The notes under the pieces: model-generated
Told to the model about the DNA's origin: nothing
What the model saw: the letters and a program-made list of their open reading frames with translations, nothing else
Databases searched by the model: none
Position numbers and translations under genes: made by a program
Source: Ectocarpus siliculosus
Lineage: Eukaryota > Sar > Phaeophyceae > Ectocarpales > Ectocarpaceae
Direction of reading: 5' to 3'
Length of the DNA stretch: 61,244 nucleotides
Assembly: GCA_000310025.1 (NCBI GenBank)
Contig: FN649740.1
Coordinates: 735,189-796,432 of the forward strand
Shown: positions 36,895 through 50,058 of the stretch, one piece after another
How the letters are laid out: each line of letters starts with the position of its first letter
Numbering within the stretch: position 1 is the first letter of the stretch

Positions 36895-38895
36895 CGAACT
36901 GCAATTGTATGGGAAGACGTTGCGAGTCTACTACGCGAGGTCACGGCTGATTTTCGTGGTAGTCCAGTTTTTTTATGCGGGATGTACACGAGTTGGGCTG
37001 TGTGGAAGGGGAGGGGGGGCGGGGAGGGGAGGGGTGTACTTGTGTTTTGCATGCCCTATTATAGCTGTTTAGAGCATCGAGAGGGAGGGAGGAAGGGGGA
37101 GAAACTCGAGAGGATGGATCCGTTCAAGCTCTTGCATGACATTTAGTTGGGTGCGGGAGCTGGCAACAAACCGCGAAGGAAGAGGACGTGCCTTGTGCAC
37201 TTAGACTCAGCACTCAATCGTAGGGCACACACACACGAACACCTGTACTGGTGCATGACGGCGAAGGGGGTAGTAGGAAGGCGTGGTCGGGTTCGATGCT
37301 GTGTAGGTCTGTACAAACAGATCGATCGTCGTTTGATTTTTTTTTTCGTTGTGTGGGCTTCGTCGAGTGCTGCCTCTATCATCATAGGGCCACGGGTTAC
37401 TACGTGCCCCCACCTGTTCCCTTCTCCGAGACAAAATCTAGAGTTCTTGGCGTGCGTACGTTCCCCCGGGGTATAGTGTATCGGGGTTGGCGTGCACGCG
37501 TGTACGGTAGGTGCATGATAGACGCAATGATGGCGATATCGATGGGTTGTGCGATAATGGCGATTAGATTCAAATTGTGGCTTTCGAGGACACAACAACG
37601 TTGCATCACCCTGGTCAAGGTTAGTGTGACACACACTTCATCTGAAGCGAGTGTGATCATCGGAACGCCTACAGCTGAGCTATCTCTGCGAGCTCGCCTC
37701 TTTTCTGAGTTGCAACTAACATCATGAATAAGGACTTTAGCCCGATCTTGCGGTGTGGTGAGCGGTGTGCCGTCGCGCTATTCGTCCCCCCTCTGAACAT
37801 ACATTCTTACTGAACGAGAACGAACTCGATCAAGAGGCGACGCGTGGAATACAAAACGAAACACGGGCGCACGTTCGAAGCAGGGCTTGTTGGCGAGCTA
37901 TTATATATACGACTTTGTCGCCATGCACGAAACGAAGTACAGCAGTAGGGGTCCATGTATGTCCTGTATGGCACGCAGCTCGTGTGTGTGTGTGTGCTGA
38001 ATAAGCAAATCGTTTCATGAGAAATGAACGTCAATCGCGCTGGTACAAAGCTACTAAACAGGTAGACTACCTACGATTTGTACACCGTCCCCCCCATTCT
38101 TCCCCTGGACACCTCAACGAACGAAGGGTGGAAAGATCATCATCGGCCCGAAGATTAATATAAACACAACACCTGCAAAATAATACTGAGTCAGACATTA
38201 ATCCGGTTGTGAAACCTCACCCATCTCATACAACCAGCAACATCTCTATCAACCTCAGGCGGCGGCGGCGGCATCAGTGAGTACAGAATTCGCATGCAAG
38301 CGTCTTGCACGGCGGCGTTGATCAACCGGAGCTCGCGGGGAGCAACCCAAGGCCTTCAACCCAGATTTCCAACACCCGAAACTACTTCTGTCCCAACTTG
38401 TCATTTGGTACAAGTAGAAGCAGCATTATGGTGTAGGATAAGCACCACCAGTGTCGCGCTTCTGTACAACTCCTCACGTACGAAATCGTCTGTCTCCACG
38501 AGATCGATCTTCGAGAGAGGCCTTTCAGCAGTAGCTCCCCGCATCTGCGAGATACCATCTAATATACCAAGCCCTCTTGTCCGGCGGACAAAAAGGTCCG
38601 GCACCAAGGCTGAAAGAACTCCAATGAACACGCACTGGCCGGCAGGTGTCGGGAATTTTCACGCTCAGAGAGGTTTTCATCTACAACAACCAGGGCTAAA
38701 GTTCTACGGGTGTGGGCACACACCTTCCAGAGCGGAATGAAGAATACCGTCTCTTTGACATGTCAATGCAATCGATTTGAATGCCGCAACCAAACAAGGG
38801 AGCTAGCTGGGAATACGCCGCCACCAGTCTTTTGAGGAAGCGTCGCAGGGCGGGGGAGTTGTAACGGAAAGGCAAACCATCTCGAGTCAACGTCG
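36895..38895. other. intergenic, no supported gene
   Basis: Short frames only. The first part after the gap may still be decayed transposon sequence. The right part is downstream of the histone gene and should include its 3' UTR. I see no replication-type histone 3' stem-loop near the H1 stop. Confidence 0.55.
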
Positions 38896-40838
38896 TCATG
38901 GTGCCGCCTCAGGAGAGGCACTTGTCGTGGGCGACGCGCCATTGGAGAGGGAAAGGGATGGAGAACGAGAGGTGGTGGCGGGGGAAGACGGTGCCGGAGA
39001 GGCGGCGGGAGAGTCAGGTGCTGCCGTCGCTTCCGGGGCGGCCTTCGTGTCCTTGGCGATCGTCTTCTTTTTGGCGGAAGAAGCATTCCTCTTCTTGTCC
39101 TGGGGCGGCGAGTTTTGAAACAAGTATGTTGGAGAAGTCCGTCAACAGCAGCGGGGGTACAGTGCGCGGGGAAGAAGGCATTTTCTGAACAGCGAAGGGG
39201 CATTGCGTCAAGATCCACTGGCGGGAACGGCCGCGCGGCAATGACAGTAATGCGGAACGACAACAAAGATTCAGGAGGGGATGTTCTCGGTTCAAGAGCT
39301 TCCTCGCGATGCCTCCTCCCCTAAGCACATCGTTGTTAATGCTCGTGTATGTTCAAGAACAATATTCCGACGCGCTAACAACAAGCACAATTTCGTCGGA
39401 ATCAAAAACGGAGGAATCAGAACATGCATTGCTGTTTCTTGGAAATCAAGCGAAAGCAATCAGCCCAGAAAGCAGAGGCCTTGAACAGGAACAACACCAC
39501 CTCCATACGCTCAAGGATAGGGCAAGAAACGTGACACAAGTGGGTCGCGCTCGTGGCGTAGAAGACTCTCTTCAATTGGATTGGTGGGCCCTCGTGGCAA
39601 ACATATTCTAGTATCCTCCGTGTGCCCTACAGTAGCTCCTTAATGGAAAAGGAAATCCGCCATGAGCGCATACCCCGAGCCATGGTGGGAGATGGAACGA
39701 TGGAGAAAACTGGATAGTTACACGTATGAAGCGCAAACTTCTGAAAGACATGCACGAAACAGCCGACAAAAAACACAACGCACTGACTCACGGGAGCAGC
39801 CTTCTTCTTGGTGACGAGCTTCTTTTTGGTGGCAGTCTTCTTGGCCTGGCGCAGCAGACGCATGAGTTGGCAAACGAAGGAGGCGGTAGTAGCAGCATCG
39901 ACACGCGAAATTAAAAACGATAGAAGGGGCGAAAAAGGATCGGAGCCTCCGTTTCTTTCTCTCTAACCAGAAACAACAGCACCAACTCTGACATATAGAT
40001 GATCGTGTACATAGGCGAGTCGACTTACCGCGGCGGGTTTCTTTTTCTTTTTCGCTGCTGGGCTCTTCTTCACGGCCGACGATGGCTTCTTCTTTGTGGC
40101 CGCTTTCTTTTTCTTGGGCGTGGAAGCCTTATCCTTGGACGGGGTGGAGGTCTTCTTCTTTGGGGTGGCATCCTTCTTCTTGACCTTCTTCTTGGCAGAC
40201 TTGACGACTGCTGATTTCTTCGCCACCTTTGCTCCGAAAAACGTTCCAATTTTTTTTCACACAACACGCGCACACGAACGTGCGATACACGCGTTGATCC
40301 AGACAGCTTTAACTCGTTAGTTGTCACACAGTAGTCTATGTTCCATGCGCTTGAGTGCGACGCAATCGTGGGTGCCCCCCCCCCGCCTCCCGCGTACCCC
40401 TTTTTCTTCCCACGGCGGTTCTGTAGTAAATGGGCAAAGGGACGGAAGTACTTACGCTGTTTCGGTTTCCAAAGCCCCCGGTGACATACCTTGCCTCACA
40501 AACGCGAGGACCAGAACTTAAAAACAATTTCTCGAGCGCCATCGTGTCGGGGATGGGAGGCGCAGAGAAGACGAGACTAAGGATGAGCGCAACATCTCTA
40601 CATCTAGTTGCTCTGTGGCGGTGGCTGAAGCCGCAAGAAGGAAGGCAACAAAGCAAAAACAACCGACAAATAACAACATGATTGCCCAATATTTTTTTGC
40701 ACCTTGAAACTGTCCTTTTTCTTGATATTTGTCCTCGCGGCGAGCGGCCCGGCAACGACAACCGCAACGACGTCAAGAACACCAACACCACCAACAACAG
40801 CAGCAGCAACAGCGACGACGACATCAACAACATCGACG

Positions 40839-40887
<49 letters not shown>

Positions 40888-43493
40888 CGACAGTGACGAC
40901 AACATTTGTCATCCTCCTGTGTCGGCGCCCCACACCTTTTTCTTCGGGGTTGGCTCGTCCTCCTCGGCGCCCGACCCTTCATCGTCGGTGTCCACAGCGG
41001 GAACAGCCTTCTTTTTGGACGATACCTGTGAGGAACATTGTTTCACGCAAGCCATGGTGTAAGCTTCCTCCCTGTGGGTGAGAAGGGGCCCCGTAGCCGT
41101 CACGGGGAGGTACTTCACCCGTTACCCGGGGGTGACGAGCCATGGCGTTGTCACGCTGACGGAACTGCCATTTTATCCAATTTTCAGGCGCGTTCCGTTT
41201 ATTTTTGTCCACCTATTTGTGAGCAACATTGCGGATGGTGGTACGTGAAACTTCGGAACTACATGTATCTCTGAACTGCTCGCCAGCAATTCAAGTGGAA
41301 CTCTCTCTCTGAGCCCCGTTGTCTATTCCTCACGTCTGCGGCATGAGAGAAAAGTACAGCATCGTCGTGCCAAGAGACGAAAACAATAAAAATGTGAATA
41401 GCTCGGCACCAGGCATGGTTTCTCACAAGACGACAAACACGCCTCCGGCGGATGTTTCTACAACACCTCTCTCACACCGTGCTTTTTTCTTGAAAAGGCG
41501 TGGACAACGAAAGTAACAGCCTGCCAACCGCTTGCCTTCTTGGCGGGCTTTTTCTTGACCGGCTTCTTTGGGTTTTTTTTTTTCTCCACCACCTTCTTTT
41601 TGGGCTTCTTGGGGTTTGGCGGCGGGTTCTTGGCGGTAAGCGCTAAGCTTGTACGAGTTTTTTACCTGTGGAACAAAGCGTGGGCGAGGGAGGGGAAACC
41701 TGTTCTTGCTTGTGTTCGGAAGCAGGCGGGTCTCCCTGAGAGTCACACGCCTTCGTTTGTATCGACTTCTTCGGCTGTGCATGGTCCAGGGCATATGGGG
41801 GAATACATCGCAGACCACTTTTGGGATTGAAAGAGGAGCGAGGGGGGGGGGGGGGGGCGATGGACTTCCCTGTTTCAGGCGGCGGCTTTGCTTCGTTGAG
41901 GATACAGCGGCCCTCTGCATAACGTACCGCGGTGTCAACATTTCCGATGTGTTAATAAAGTTTTGGTTAAGGCTACAAGTGTAATAGTGTTTCGGGAGAG
42001 GTAACATTCCTCTGGTCTTGGGGGGTTATCACGACGGGGCGTCGTGTTTCTTGTCCCGAATGTTGGGTTGGTTGTGGTTTGTCCGCCATTTCTTCGGCTT
42101 GGCAACGTCGAACAAAGGCAGATATTTGAACCGAAGATCAAACTGGAGAAACGACGACGCAATATAGGGTCCTCTCCTGGAGGTGACGTGGCCGGGATAG
42201 CGTGCCGCAATAAACGGGCTGCTGTACCTCGGCATTTCTCTCTTGGTCTCCTGTACTTTTTGAACTGATAATATAGATTTCTAGATAGTTTTTCGTTCGG
42301 CAAAATAACTCACCCAAGTCTCAGCTTTCCGTTTGCCAACAACACGCCCACACATATGGGTGATAGGCGGTGGTTCAACACACACACACATACACGCACA
42401 CACGTGATCGATCGATGGTGGTTATGCCCGACTTTAGCCGTTGGCTTTTCTGACGACCTACATAGATCAAAGTGACGCACACAGGCGAAACGGCTTTTCC
42501 CTTTCATGGCCTGAATCCATTTGCATTTTTCGCGCGGTTCAACAGGTACAGAGACTACATATTATTAGCGGGTGAGTGCGTACTTTCTGATACTTGGAGC
42601 AGAGCATGCTTTGTCGCGTAGTTGTGGGGGTCCTTTTTTTCTTTTTCTTTTTCCTTCCCTTCCCGGCCCGGACCACTGGAGAAGACAACATCCACAACGA
42701 CGTAACAAGAAGACCAGCGTAGGCTGTATGTTGTCACAAACACCTGGACGGCAGCAGACGGCCTCTACAATACACGAGGTCTAGTTCCATGGTGATGGCG
42801 GTCGTTGACCGTCACGCAAGTGTGTTTTGACGAGACAAACGCAATGCGGACGCATGACAACAAGTTGCGGTCTGAGGCAAGACCAGCAAAAAAAACTGCC
42901 ATTGGGGGTTAGTACCAACAACACGCTCACCTTGATAAACTTGCCCGACTCGACGCCCTTCTTGAGGGCGCTCCTCATAAAGTGAGCGGTGAACGTGAGG
43001 CTCGGATAGGAGGCTGTGATGTGCTTCTTGATCGCAAATAGGGACGAGCCATTCCTCTCTTTGAGGGCCTTGACGGCCTCAATGGTCATCTGTGTGACAA
43101 CCACGCCGAGAAAAACATAACATTTCAAACCCCGGGTGGGTGCGAAGGGGAGCTTTTTCAAGACATACGGGTAAAATGCGGGGGAGAGTAGATACATGGC
43201 AGCAGTCGACGTCGGGGTGCTGGCCGGAGGTTTCAGTAGAGTCGTCGTAGCGCCAGACCGCAAAATGGATCGTCTGGACACAAGAGCGAGTCGAGCCTCC
43301 AAGTGTCCAGCACATGTCTCGTACATACTGCGAATAGCACAACGAGAGTTGCTGCTGCTGCTGTTTTCGGAGGGGGAGAAGACAAAAACGAAAAAATGAC
43401 TCTTGCGTGTGCACCGTCAGGCAGGCTTGCGCGCCTCTGATATAGGATATCCACTTCCATCATGTCTTTCCTCACCTCGTCATAGGTCGGCAT
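38896..43493 (-). CDS. linker histone H1, seven exons
   Basis: Minus exons: 43493-43476 (MPTYDE), 43089-42931, 41665-41536, 41025-40936, 40226-40029, 39845-39792, 39099-38896 (stop). Exon 2 plus the start of exon 3 form the H15 globular domain: MTIEAVKALKERNGSSLFAI, then SYPSLTFTAHFMRSALKKGV and SGKFIKVKNSYKLS. Later exons encode the tail that binds linker DNA, rich in KKK, TPKK and AAP patches and ending in a Pro/Ser/Ala-rich segment. The product is about 283 residues. Two oddities sit in exon 3. After KLSA the Lys-rich frame is offset by one base (exon length 130), and the exon seems to end at a GC donor (AAG|GCAAGC). All other junctions are phase 0 with GT-AG. So many introns in an H1 gene suggests a polyadenylated, replication-independent type of transcript. 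Confidence 0.9.
40836..40892 (+). repeat. (AAC)n microsatellite in H1 intron 4
   Basis: Long AAC trinucleotide run with imperfect flanks (AAC/GAC/ACC) between H1 exons 4 and 5. The apparent poly-Asn, poly-Thr and poly-Val frames across it are repeat artefacts. Confidence 0.92.
41847..41859 (+). repeat. poly-G homopolymer in H1 intron 2
   Basis: Uninterrupted G run in an intron; possible length error. Confidence 0.8.
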
Positions 43494-44236
43494 CGTAGCT
43501 GCTAGGAATGCAAGGGAATGACACGCCTGGAAAGAAGCGGTTGCGTGTGGGGGATAGAGTGCTCACGCAGCGAGCGGAGGTGAAACTAAAGAAAACGGAG
43601 ATCCAAAAAGTGGGAGATCTTGAGTGGGGGTTGCATCAGCAGGAAGGCTTTTTTTTGAAACGGCTCATATAATGTTTTTCAAACTTTTCGATCACACAGC
43701 GGTCTATCTCGGCTGGGGAGATGCTACACGATCGTCTGCTAGCATTCAGTAAATGTACCCTGTTAGGTTCAGTGGAATACCGAGAGCTTAGCATGTTGAC
43801 TACATGTAGCGGGAAGTCTACAAGCTCACAGTAGTACAGCACTGCAGTTCTGAACGAAAAAGTGCTCATGTGTTCCTCGACGGTTTCATGCTTGTCGTCG
43901 ACATCGCTCTATGCATGCAAGAGAGAATAACATTTCATTTGTGTGTTGTTGCATACAAGAGACAAGAACATTTCGTTTGGGTGTTGTTTCAGAGAATCAG
44001 AGAAACGGCTTCGTCACAAACACCACCGCACTGCATGTTTTCTCTGTATTTAGGACAAACATGATACGCATACAAATATTAATATTGTACGAACTGGCGC
44101 TTTCTTCCTAGGATCCAGCGACGTTGGTGGTACCACACACACAGCCGTATGCATACATTCAATAGCAGATACCATGTTGACCTCATGATCCAACCGACTC
44201 ATTTGAGTTTGTCAGGAGAGCAACTAACAGCAGTCC
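43494..44236. promoter_or_regulatory. divergent intergenic region between H1 and coiled-coil gene
   Basis: 743 bp between the two start codons, which point away from each other, so both promoters must lie here. I can identify no specific TATA or other element with confidence. Confidence 0.45.
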
Positions 44237-47200
44237 ATGACTGTCACCACCTTCAGTAGTGGCTCGTCAGTCTGCACGCCGGAGGGGGATAGTGTGCATG
44301 TGAAAGAGACGGAGCGACTCTCTCCGACACGAACTCCCAGGATCTTCCCAGGGGGCCGACGGAACGTCAGGTACATCAGCGCACAGGCTCGCTCGCCGAG
44401 AGGCGGGATTACACCTACTCATGGACTACCTCGTGTAGGGCCTGTACAGACTTGGCTTCAGATATTCGTCAGGCATGCCGCTAATGTAATAGTAGTGCCT
44501 GATCAACCCTTTGCCTTGCTTGTCACATTTTTCTGTCTGTTTGTCCAATGTGTTTGGTGGCTGCCTCTTCGCAGCAACGCCACGAAGTCTCTCGAGGTGA
44601 ACAATATGAGCTTGAGCGTGGAGGCATCTCCGGCGTTCCAAGCAACCACGGAAACGGGTACCTTAGCCAGCGTATCACCATCCTTGTTGCCCAGGGCTCC
44701 ACCACCATCTCTGTCCAACAGAATGAGCAGGACATCCGAACTACGCGCATCGCTGGTAGCAGCAGCAGGGGCAGAACCTGCTGCACGTGTTGCTTCGTCT
44801 CGCACTGGACGAAAAAGTAGCTTGACGTTCGATGAGCTGCTGGTGGGGTGCATCGCCATGTTGGGAGTTCCGGGCGGTGTGCGGGCGCGAGAAAGCCTGC
44901 GACGCGTTCTCAAGGCCTGGTCGGAAGATGGCGACAGGCACGACTGCGATGACGGCTCGGTGGGTGCACCAGGGTAGCTCCAGCGTGAGACCAGAGCCCT
45001 GCATCTTGGTGCTCGGATGCAAGAGTTTTGTCGATCACGACCATGCCAAAGGGTAAACCAATGTATGAGTGTGTTGGGTTACAGATAGTCTGCTGGGGAG
45101 TATTTGCTTCAGGGGAGAATGCCTAATCTTCTTCGGACCATTCACGCTGCTCTACAGATTGAAATGTCTCGTGCATACAAGTCTCCCTGAATAACAGTCT
45201 CTACATACATCCATATCAGCACGCACTTCCTTACCTTGTTTCAAGAGCATGTACAAAACATCACAGTACTTGTTGGAAACAACAATGCTCAGAGGGATCA
45301 AACACGAAGTTTGATGTATCTGCAACTGGGTAAGATCATTTTCGGTTGCCTTAAACCAAACCCTTGTTTGTTGTAGAGGAGACCAACGGAAGCCGCGCGG
45401 CCGCGAAGATCGAAGCAGAGGCCATCATTGCCATTGGAAGCCAGGGGCGGAACTTCGAATTTTACGACTACGGCGGCAGGGCACAGCGCGACCGATAGAA
45501 GTTCCTCATTGTTGGCCGTCCGTGGTAATCAGATGGACTCGTCGGCGAACAATGATCGGCGGCTCGCGGTGGCGGAGGCGGCTGCAGGTGACAGATGGAA
45601 GATGGAAGACGAGATCAGGATTGGTCCCTCTTCCCGTCGCAAAATGTTTGGGTTGTGCATTTTGAGCGTATTTATCGTTCAGGGGCGTTGAGGGGGGGGG
45701 GGGGTCCGTTGCAGTCCTTAGGAATATCGCGACAAAAGGAATAACTGACAAGCTGTAGTTTTTGTCAGTCCATGAAGGAAGGTCTTCGTCTATACCAGGA
45801 GAAGGTCTAGGGCGATGTGCGCGCATGGCCATACGCCCTCGCTGGTTGAGGCAGTCACCTCTCCATGATGCTCGGCGTAGACACAATCATGGGAGGAATA
45901 CAACACCCTTGCTTTCCTCAAAACAGCTGCTAACCCTCGTTGCGTTTTTCCCTCCCTGACCGACCTCGTCACAGCCAGATGGGAAAAACGATACAACCAG
46001 CAAGCATCAGCTACGGAAAAGGCATTACTCGAGACGCGAAACGCCAAGATCTCTCTGCGAGAAGTGGAAAGAGTGCTGGGAGAGGAGCGCGCCGACGCGG
46101 CGAGAGCTGCTCGTGAAGCGGCTGAAGCAGCGGCGGAAGCTGCAGAAGCCCTGCGAGAACGCGCGGACGCCCAGGATGAGAAAGAGGGGGGACTGACGTC
46201 GGCGTTAAGGTCACCCTCGATTCTATTTTTATTTTTCTCATGGCGAGACGCAGCACATACTCACTCCAGCCAGACGATCGTTCATGATTTGGTGATGGGA
46301 AGTAGAGCTGTTAGTGCTTACCACCACTGTGAACGCAGCAACTCACCCGTGTTTGGAGCCCCGGACACCACTACCCATGCCGCTACATCGCCACCCGCTG
46401 CCACACCTCCTTTTCGTTGTGCTCATTCCACTCCCCCTACCCCTCTCCTGCCCCTCCTTCCCTACATCTCTCAGCGAGTCCGTGGCACACAGTCTACAGT
46501 CAATGGCGGTTCGCGAGCGATGCGAAAAGCAGCTACGGCAGCGTCTGCAGCTCTCTCAGGCAAAGCTCGCCGAAGCTGAGACGGAGATAGGAGAATTGCG
46601 CAAGGTGAGCAAAAAATCTCACAATCTCACGAGAAACCTAGGAACGTATCATCTACTTAGGAAGGCAGGCTTTGTGATTGGTCATACACCTCCTCACCTT
46701 ATGAGGAAACCAAAGCACCCATGTGTCGGTGAATAAAGCCGTGTTTCCCACGTACTCTTGCCTGACACATGCCGACGTCTTCGCTGTCTCTCTGTCTTTG
46801 CTTTTCACGCAATTTTTACCTCCCACCCAACGACGGCGACCGGTGAATGGACTGATCGACCCAACAGGCCGCCAAGGCGGCTGAAAAGAACCGGTCGCTT
46901 CAGCCGGTGGTCGTTAGTCTCGGGGAGGTAAGATCTCTCGACGGTAGCACGTTCTTCGAGACATTGAACACACAGTTTCTTTCGTGCACAAGACGACACA
47001 CGAGACGCTCTTCGTCTTTTCGCTTCTTTCTCCGAGTGCTGTGCTACAGCCCCACCGACACTTCAGTGAACAGCAAGCTCTGCAGGACACCTGCTGAAGA
47101 GTTGAAGTGAACTTCTTTTGTCTCCGGCCGGGTGCCACAAGTCGCGTGTCCACGTTCAGAAAGAATACGGCTTAATATTACGTAGTGACGCCTTGGCGTG

Positions 47201-48326
47201 TTCCACCGTAATTTCTCACCTCTCATACGTGAAGAAAGCAAGTGCGGCCCGAGGCAGGGCACGCGCACACCGATACCTGCAGGAGAAAACCGTGCCTCTC
47301 TGACTCAAGGCCATCGACATTGAACCGTCTTCTCGATGCCGCCAACGCTACGCAGATTCTCAAGGAGTGTCTTGCGAGCATGGGAATAGTGCGCGGTGTG
47401 CCAGACGGAGAGTTCCATGCGATGGTGTCGGTATTGCGCGACCGAGCCGAGAAGGCGGCCACAGGATTCCTATCAGTCGAGGTGTGGTGGTGTGGTCGCA
47501 TGGCAATTGGTTATTGTTTACCACTGATAAATTCTTGCTGGAGCTTTTGAGAGCCTTCAACCCTACCCTGACACACCTCCCACCCCCTATCCACCGTTTG
47601 GTTTGACTTGACCAAAGGGCCTTCACGCTGCTGCCGAAGGGGCGAGGGCTCTAGATGCCATTAGAGATCTCAGGGTACAGGTGAGAACGCGTGGGGCGTA
47701 TCAGGGCGCAATGACACAGTAGCGCGTTTTACGACAAGCTTCCACTGTCTCTCGATCTCGGCGCCGGCATCCGCTGTGAAGATCCAGAACTCGCTGCAAC
47801 ATCCTCTCCACATACCTGCCGACAATCGGGACGGCTTCAACTTTTTCGTCCCCTCCTTTTCCATCTTGCGCGAATCGTGCACGGCATTACCCCCTCTCCT
47901 ACCAACCTCGCTCCATGCGTGACTGTTGTCAGATATAAACACTCCGTCATCTTGAAGGTGTAATGACCACACGAGTTTCGTGATCATCTCGTATTTGTTG
48001 CTCGCCCGACGGTTGACTTGGCTGGTGTAACGCGAGACCACTCGCTCATGAAGAGGCCATGTCAAACCTCCAAGCATTCGATAACCCCCATCGTCGCTGC
48101 GACCCCATGCAATGTCAGCTACAAGAAGCGTTGCTGGACGCTAGCCGGCAGCGAGCCCGCAGGGTGTCTGCGGACGCTCGAGTCAAGGAGAAGGAGACGG
48201 GCGAGATGGAGAGGACTTTTGGGAAGGACGAGCTGCTCAAGGCGCGTAAGGAGACGGGCGAGACGAGGGCTCGCCTGGCAGGTACGGCGAGAGGTGGTTT
48301 TGGCTTTATTGGCTAACCTTGTGCTT

Positions 48327-48377
<51 letters not shown>

Positions 48378-49628
48378 GCGAAAACGGTGTCAGTGTTGGT
48401 CGTGGCGCTGTTGGCGCTGCTGTCGGTATCGATTTGTCTTGGTTGCTGGGATATTCGTTGCTGTCGTCTTGGTGTACCTTACCTCAATTTTCGTCTAGCT
48501 GTGGAAACCAGGATATAGGTATCTTCCCAGTGGTAGGGACGCACGTACAACCGTATAGATCCGTGACCCTACGAACGACGCTCTCGACGTCGAAAAGACC
48601 CTCCATCTGCTGTGACCAGCCGGAGCGTGGAAGCGTGCCCCTGAGGCTCTCACCTTTCAACCTAGCAAGGCCGACCAAAGTCAGCCACGCGTGGCAATTC
48701 CTCGCCACATTGCAACAAGAGCCAATTACCTCCGCTGGTGAAAAGGGTTTTCTCATAGCGTTTGAAAACAGCACATTCATTCGTTCATACTTTTTCCATG
48801 ACCCTTTGTCCTCGCAGTTGCAGACGCGGAGGTGAAACAACTCAAAAAGTCCCTTAAGGAAGAGCAGGAGAGATCGGCGGCGGCATGGGCTGCCACTCGC
48901 CATCGCTCCGCACCGATAGCAGACGTCCGAGGCATCTTTGACGAAGGTCATCGCCTAGTGCAGGAAAAAATGAAACTAAAGGTGCGCAAGGAACGTGGAA
49001 GCATCTTCTGAAATAATGATCTGAAGAGTTGTTGGCACATAGCGGACTGGGGGGTCCTTTGATGAGGTCCGAGCGAACAGTGGTCGTTTCAGCTTTGCGG
49101 GTGGGAAACACCTTGTTGCTTGAAGTTTAATTTGCCTTGCCTAGGCATCAAGCCCATGCCGATTCCTTCGTGAAGAAATATCCTTTTCTGAGAGATATTT
49201 CCAGAATCATCAACATGACCCAAGGAGAATCAGGGCGTGGCGGTGTTACAGTAGACGTCGGTGTTGCCTTCAACTCGGGGAGGCGGGACTCGAAACCACC
49301 CCTGTCCTGCGAGGCGAATGTGCAATCCGTTGGTCGACATTCCTTCCCCCATCGCATCTTGACTCGTTGGGCGACACTAAATAGCCACCACCTCGTTGCT
49401 CGACATTCCTTCCCCCATGGCATCTTGACTCGTGGGCGACACCATATAATTAGCCACCGCCTCGTATGTTAACCCGCTTGCCATCTTGCACAGGCCCAGC
49501 AAATCCAACAAGAAGTGTCGCAAATGCAGCAAGACATCTCCGAGGCGAGGTTACGAGAGGTTCAGGACGCACATACTATTCCGCCCATGTCGCGAGCACG
49601 ACCAGGAACAACGAGCTGCAGCACGTAG
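44237..49628 (+). CDS. coiled-coil protein of unknown function, eleven exons
   Basis: Plus exons join in phase: 44237-44370, 44575-44959, 45377-45587, 45975-46209, 46475-46604, 46868-46927, 47254-47481, 47618-47680, 48119-48281, 48818-48981, 49494-49628. Total 1908 nt, 635 residues. After a disordered Ser/Pro-rich N-terminus and a short helical part (FDELLVGCIAMLGVPG, RESLRRVLKAW), most of the protein is alpha-helical heptad-like sequence: EKALLETRNAKISLREVERV, ARAAREAAEAAAEAAEALRE, EKQLRQRLQLSQAKLAEAET, DAEVKQLKKSLKEEQERSAA and AQQIQQEVSQMQQDISEARL. This suits a centrosomal, ciliary or cytoskeletal scaffold, but I do not recognise a family. The starts of the exons at 47254 and 48119 have alternative acceptors in the same phase. 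Confidence 0.72.
48326..48378 (+). repeat. (GTT)n microsatellite in coiled-coil gene intron
   Basis: Uninterrupted TTG/GTT trinucleotide run between exons ending at 48281 and starting at 48818. Confidence 0.92.
49334..49467 (+). repeat. two tandem copies of a ~67 bp unit in last intron
   Basis: The unit CGACATTCCTTCCCCCATSG...CTTGACTCG...GGGCGACAC...TAGCCACC(A/G)CCTCGT occurs twice in direct succession (about 49334-49399 and 49400-49467), with few differences. It lies in the final intron of the coiled-coil gene, just before the last exon. Confidence 0.9.
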
Positions 49629-50058
49629 CTCAGGGGGTAGTCACCTTCCCAATCGTGACAGAGAGAGCAAAAGAACAACGAACGACAGGGTCTGTCGCTA
49701 CTTGCCTGTCTGTTCTGTGTCTCCCTCTTTTTCTCTCTTTCTCTCTCTCCTTCGGTGGACCGAGCCAAGCACACCCGAAACCAGCAGACTGTGGCAAAAT
49801 AATCCACTACCAAGCAACTTGTAGACAATATAGGGTCGTCAGTTTTGGCCTTTGTACAGTGCCAATGTTCTTGCTTTTTCGTTCCACCTTTGTCGTCAAA
49901 AATCCATTACAAGAGCCTCGCGTCAAAACGAGAATCACGTACTCGCATGAAATTCTCTGTCGGTCAAGTACATTTGTCGTGAGGTCTATTTAGCCGACTA
50001 CAGAGACAGCCAACCGAGCGAGGGTTCGCGAGGCCCTCCCCCTCCTCTCCCGATTTCC

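Noticed and set aside
40336-40905. Open frames with poly-Leu, poly-Val, poly-Thr and poly-Asn
   Set aside because: Translation artefacts of the (AAC)n microsatellite in an H1 intron.
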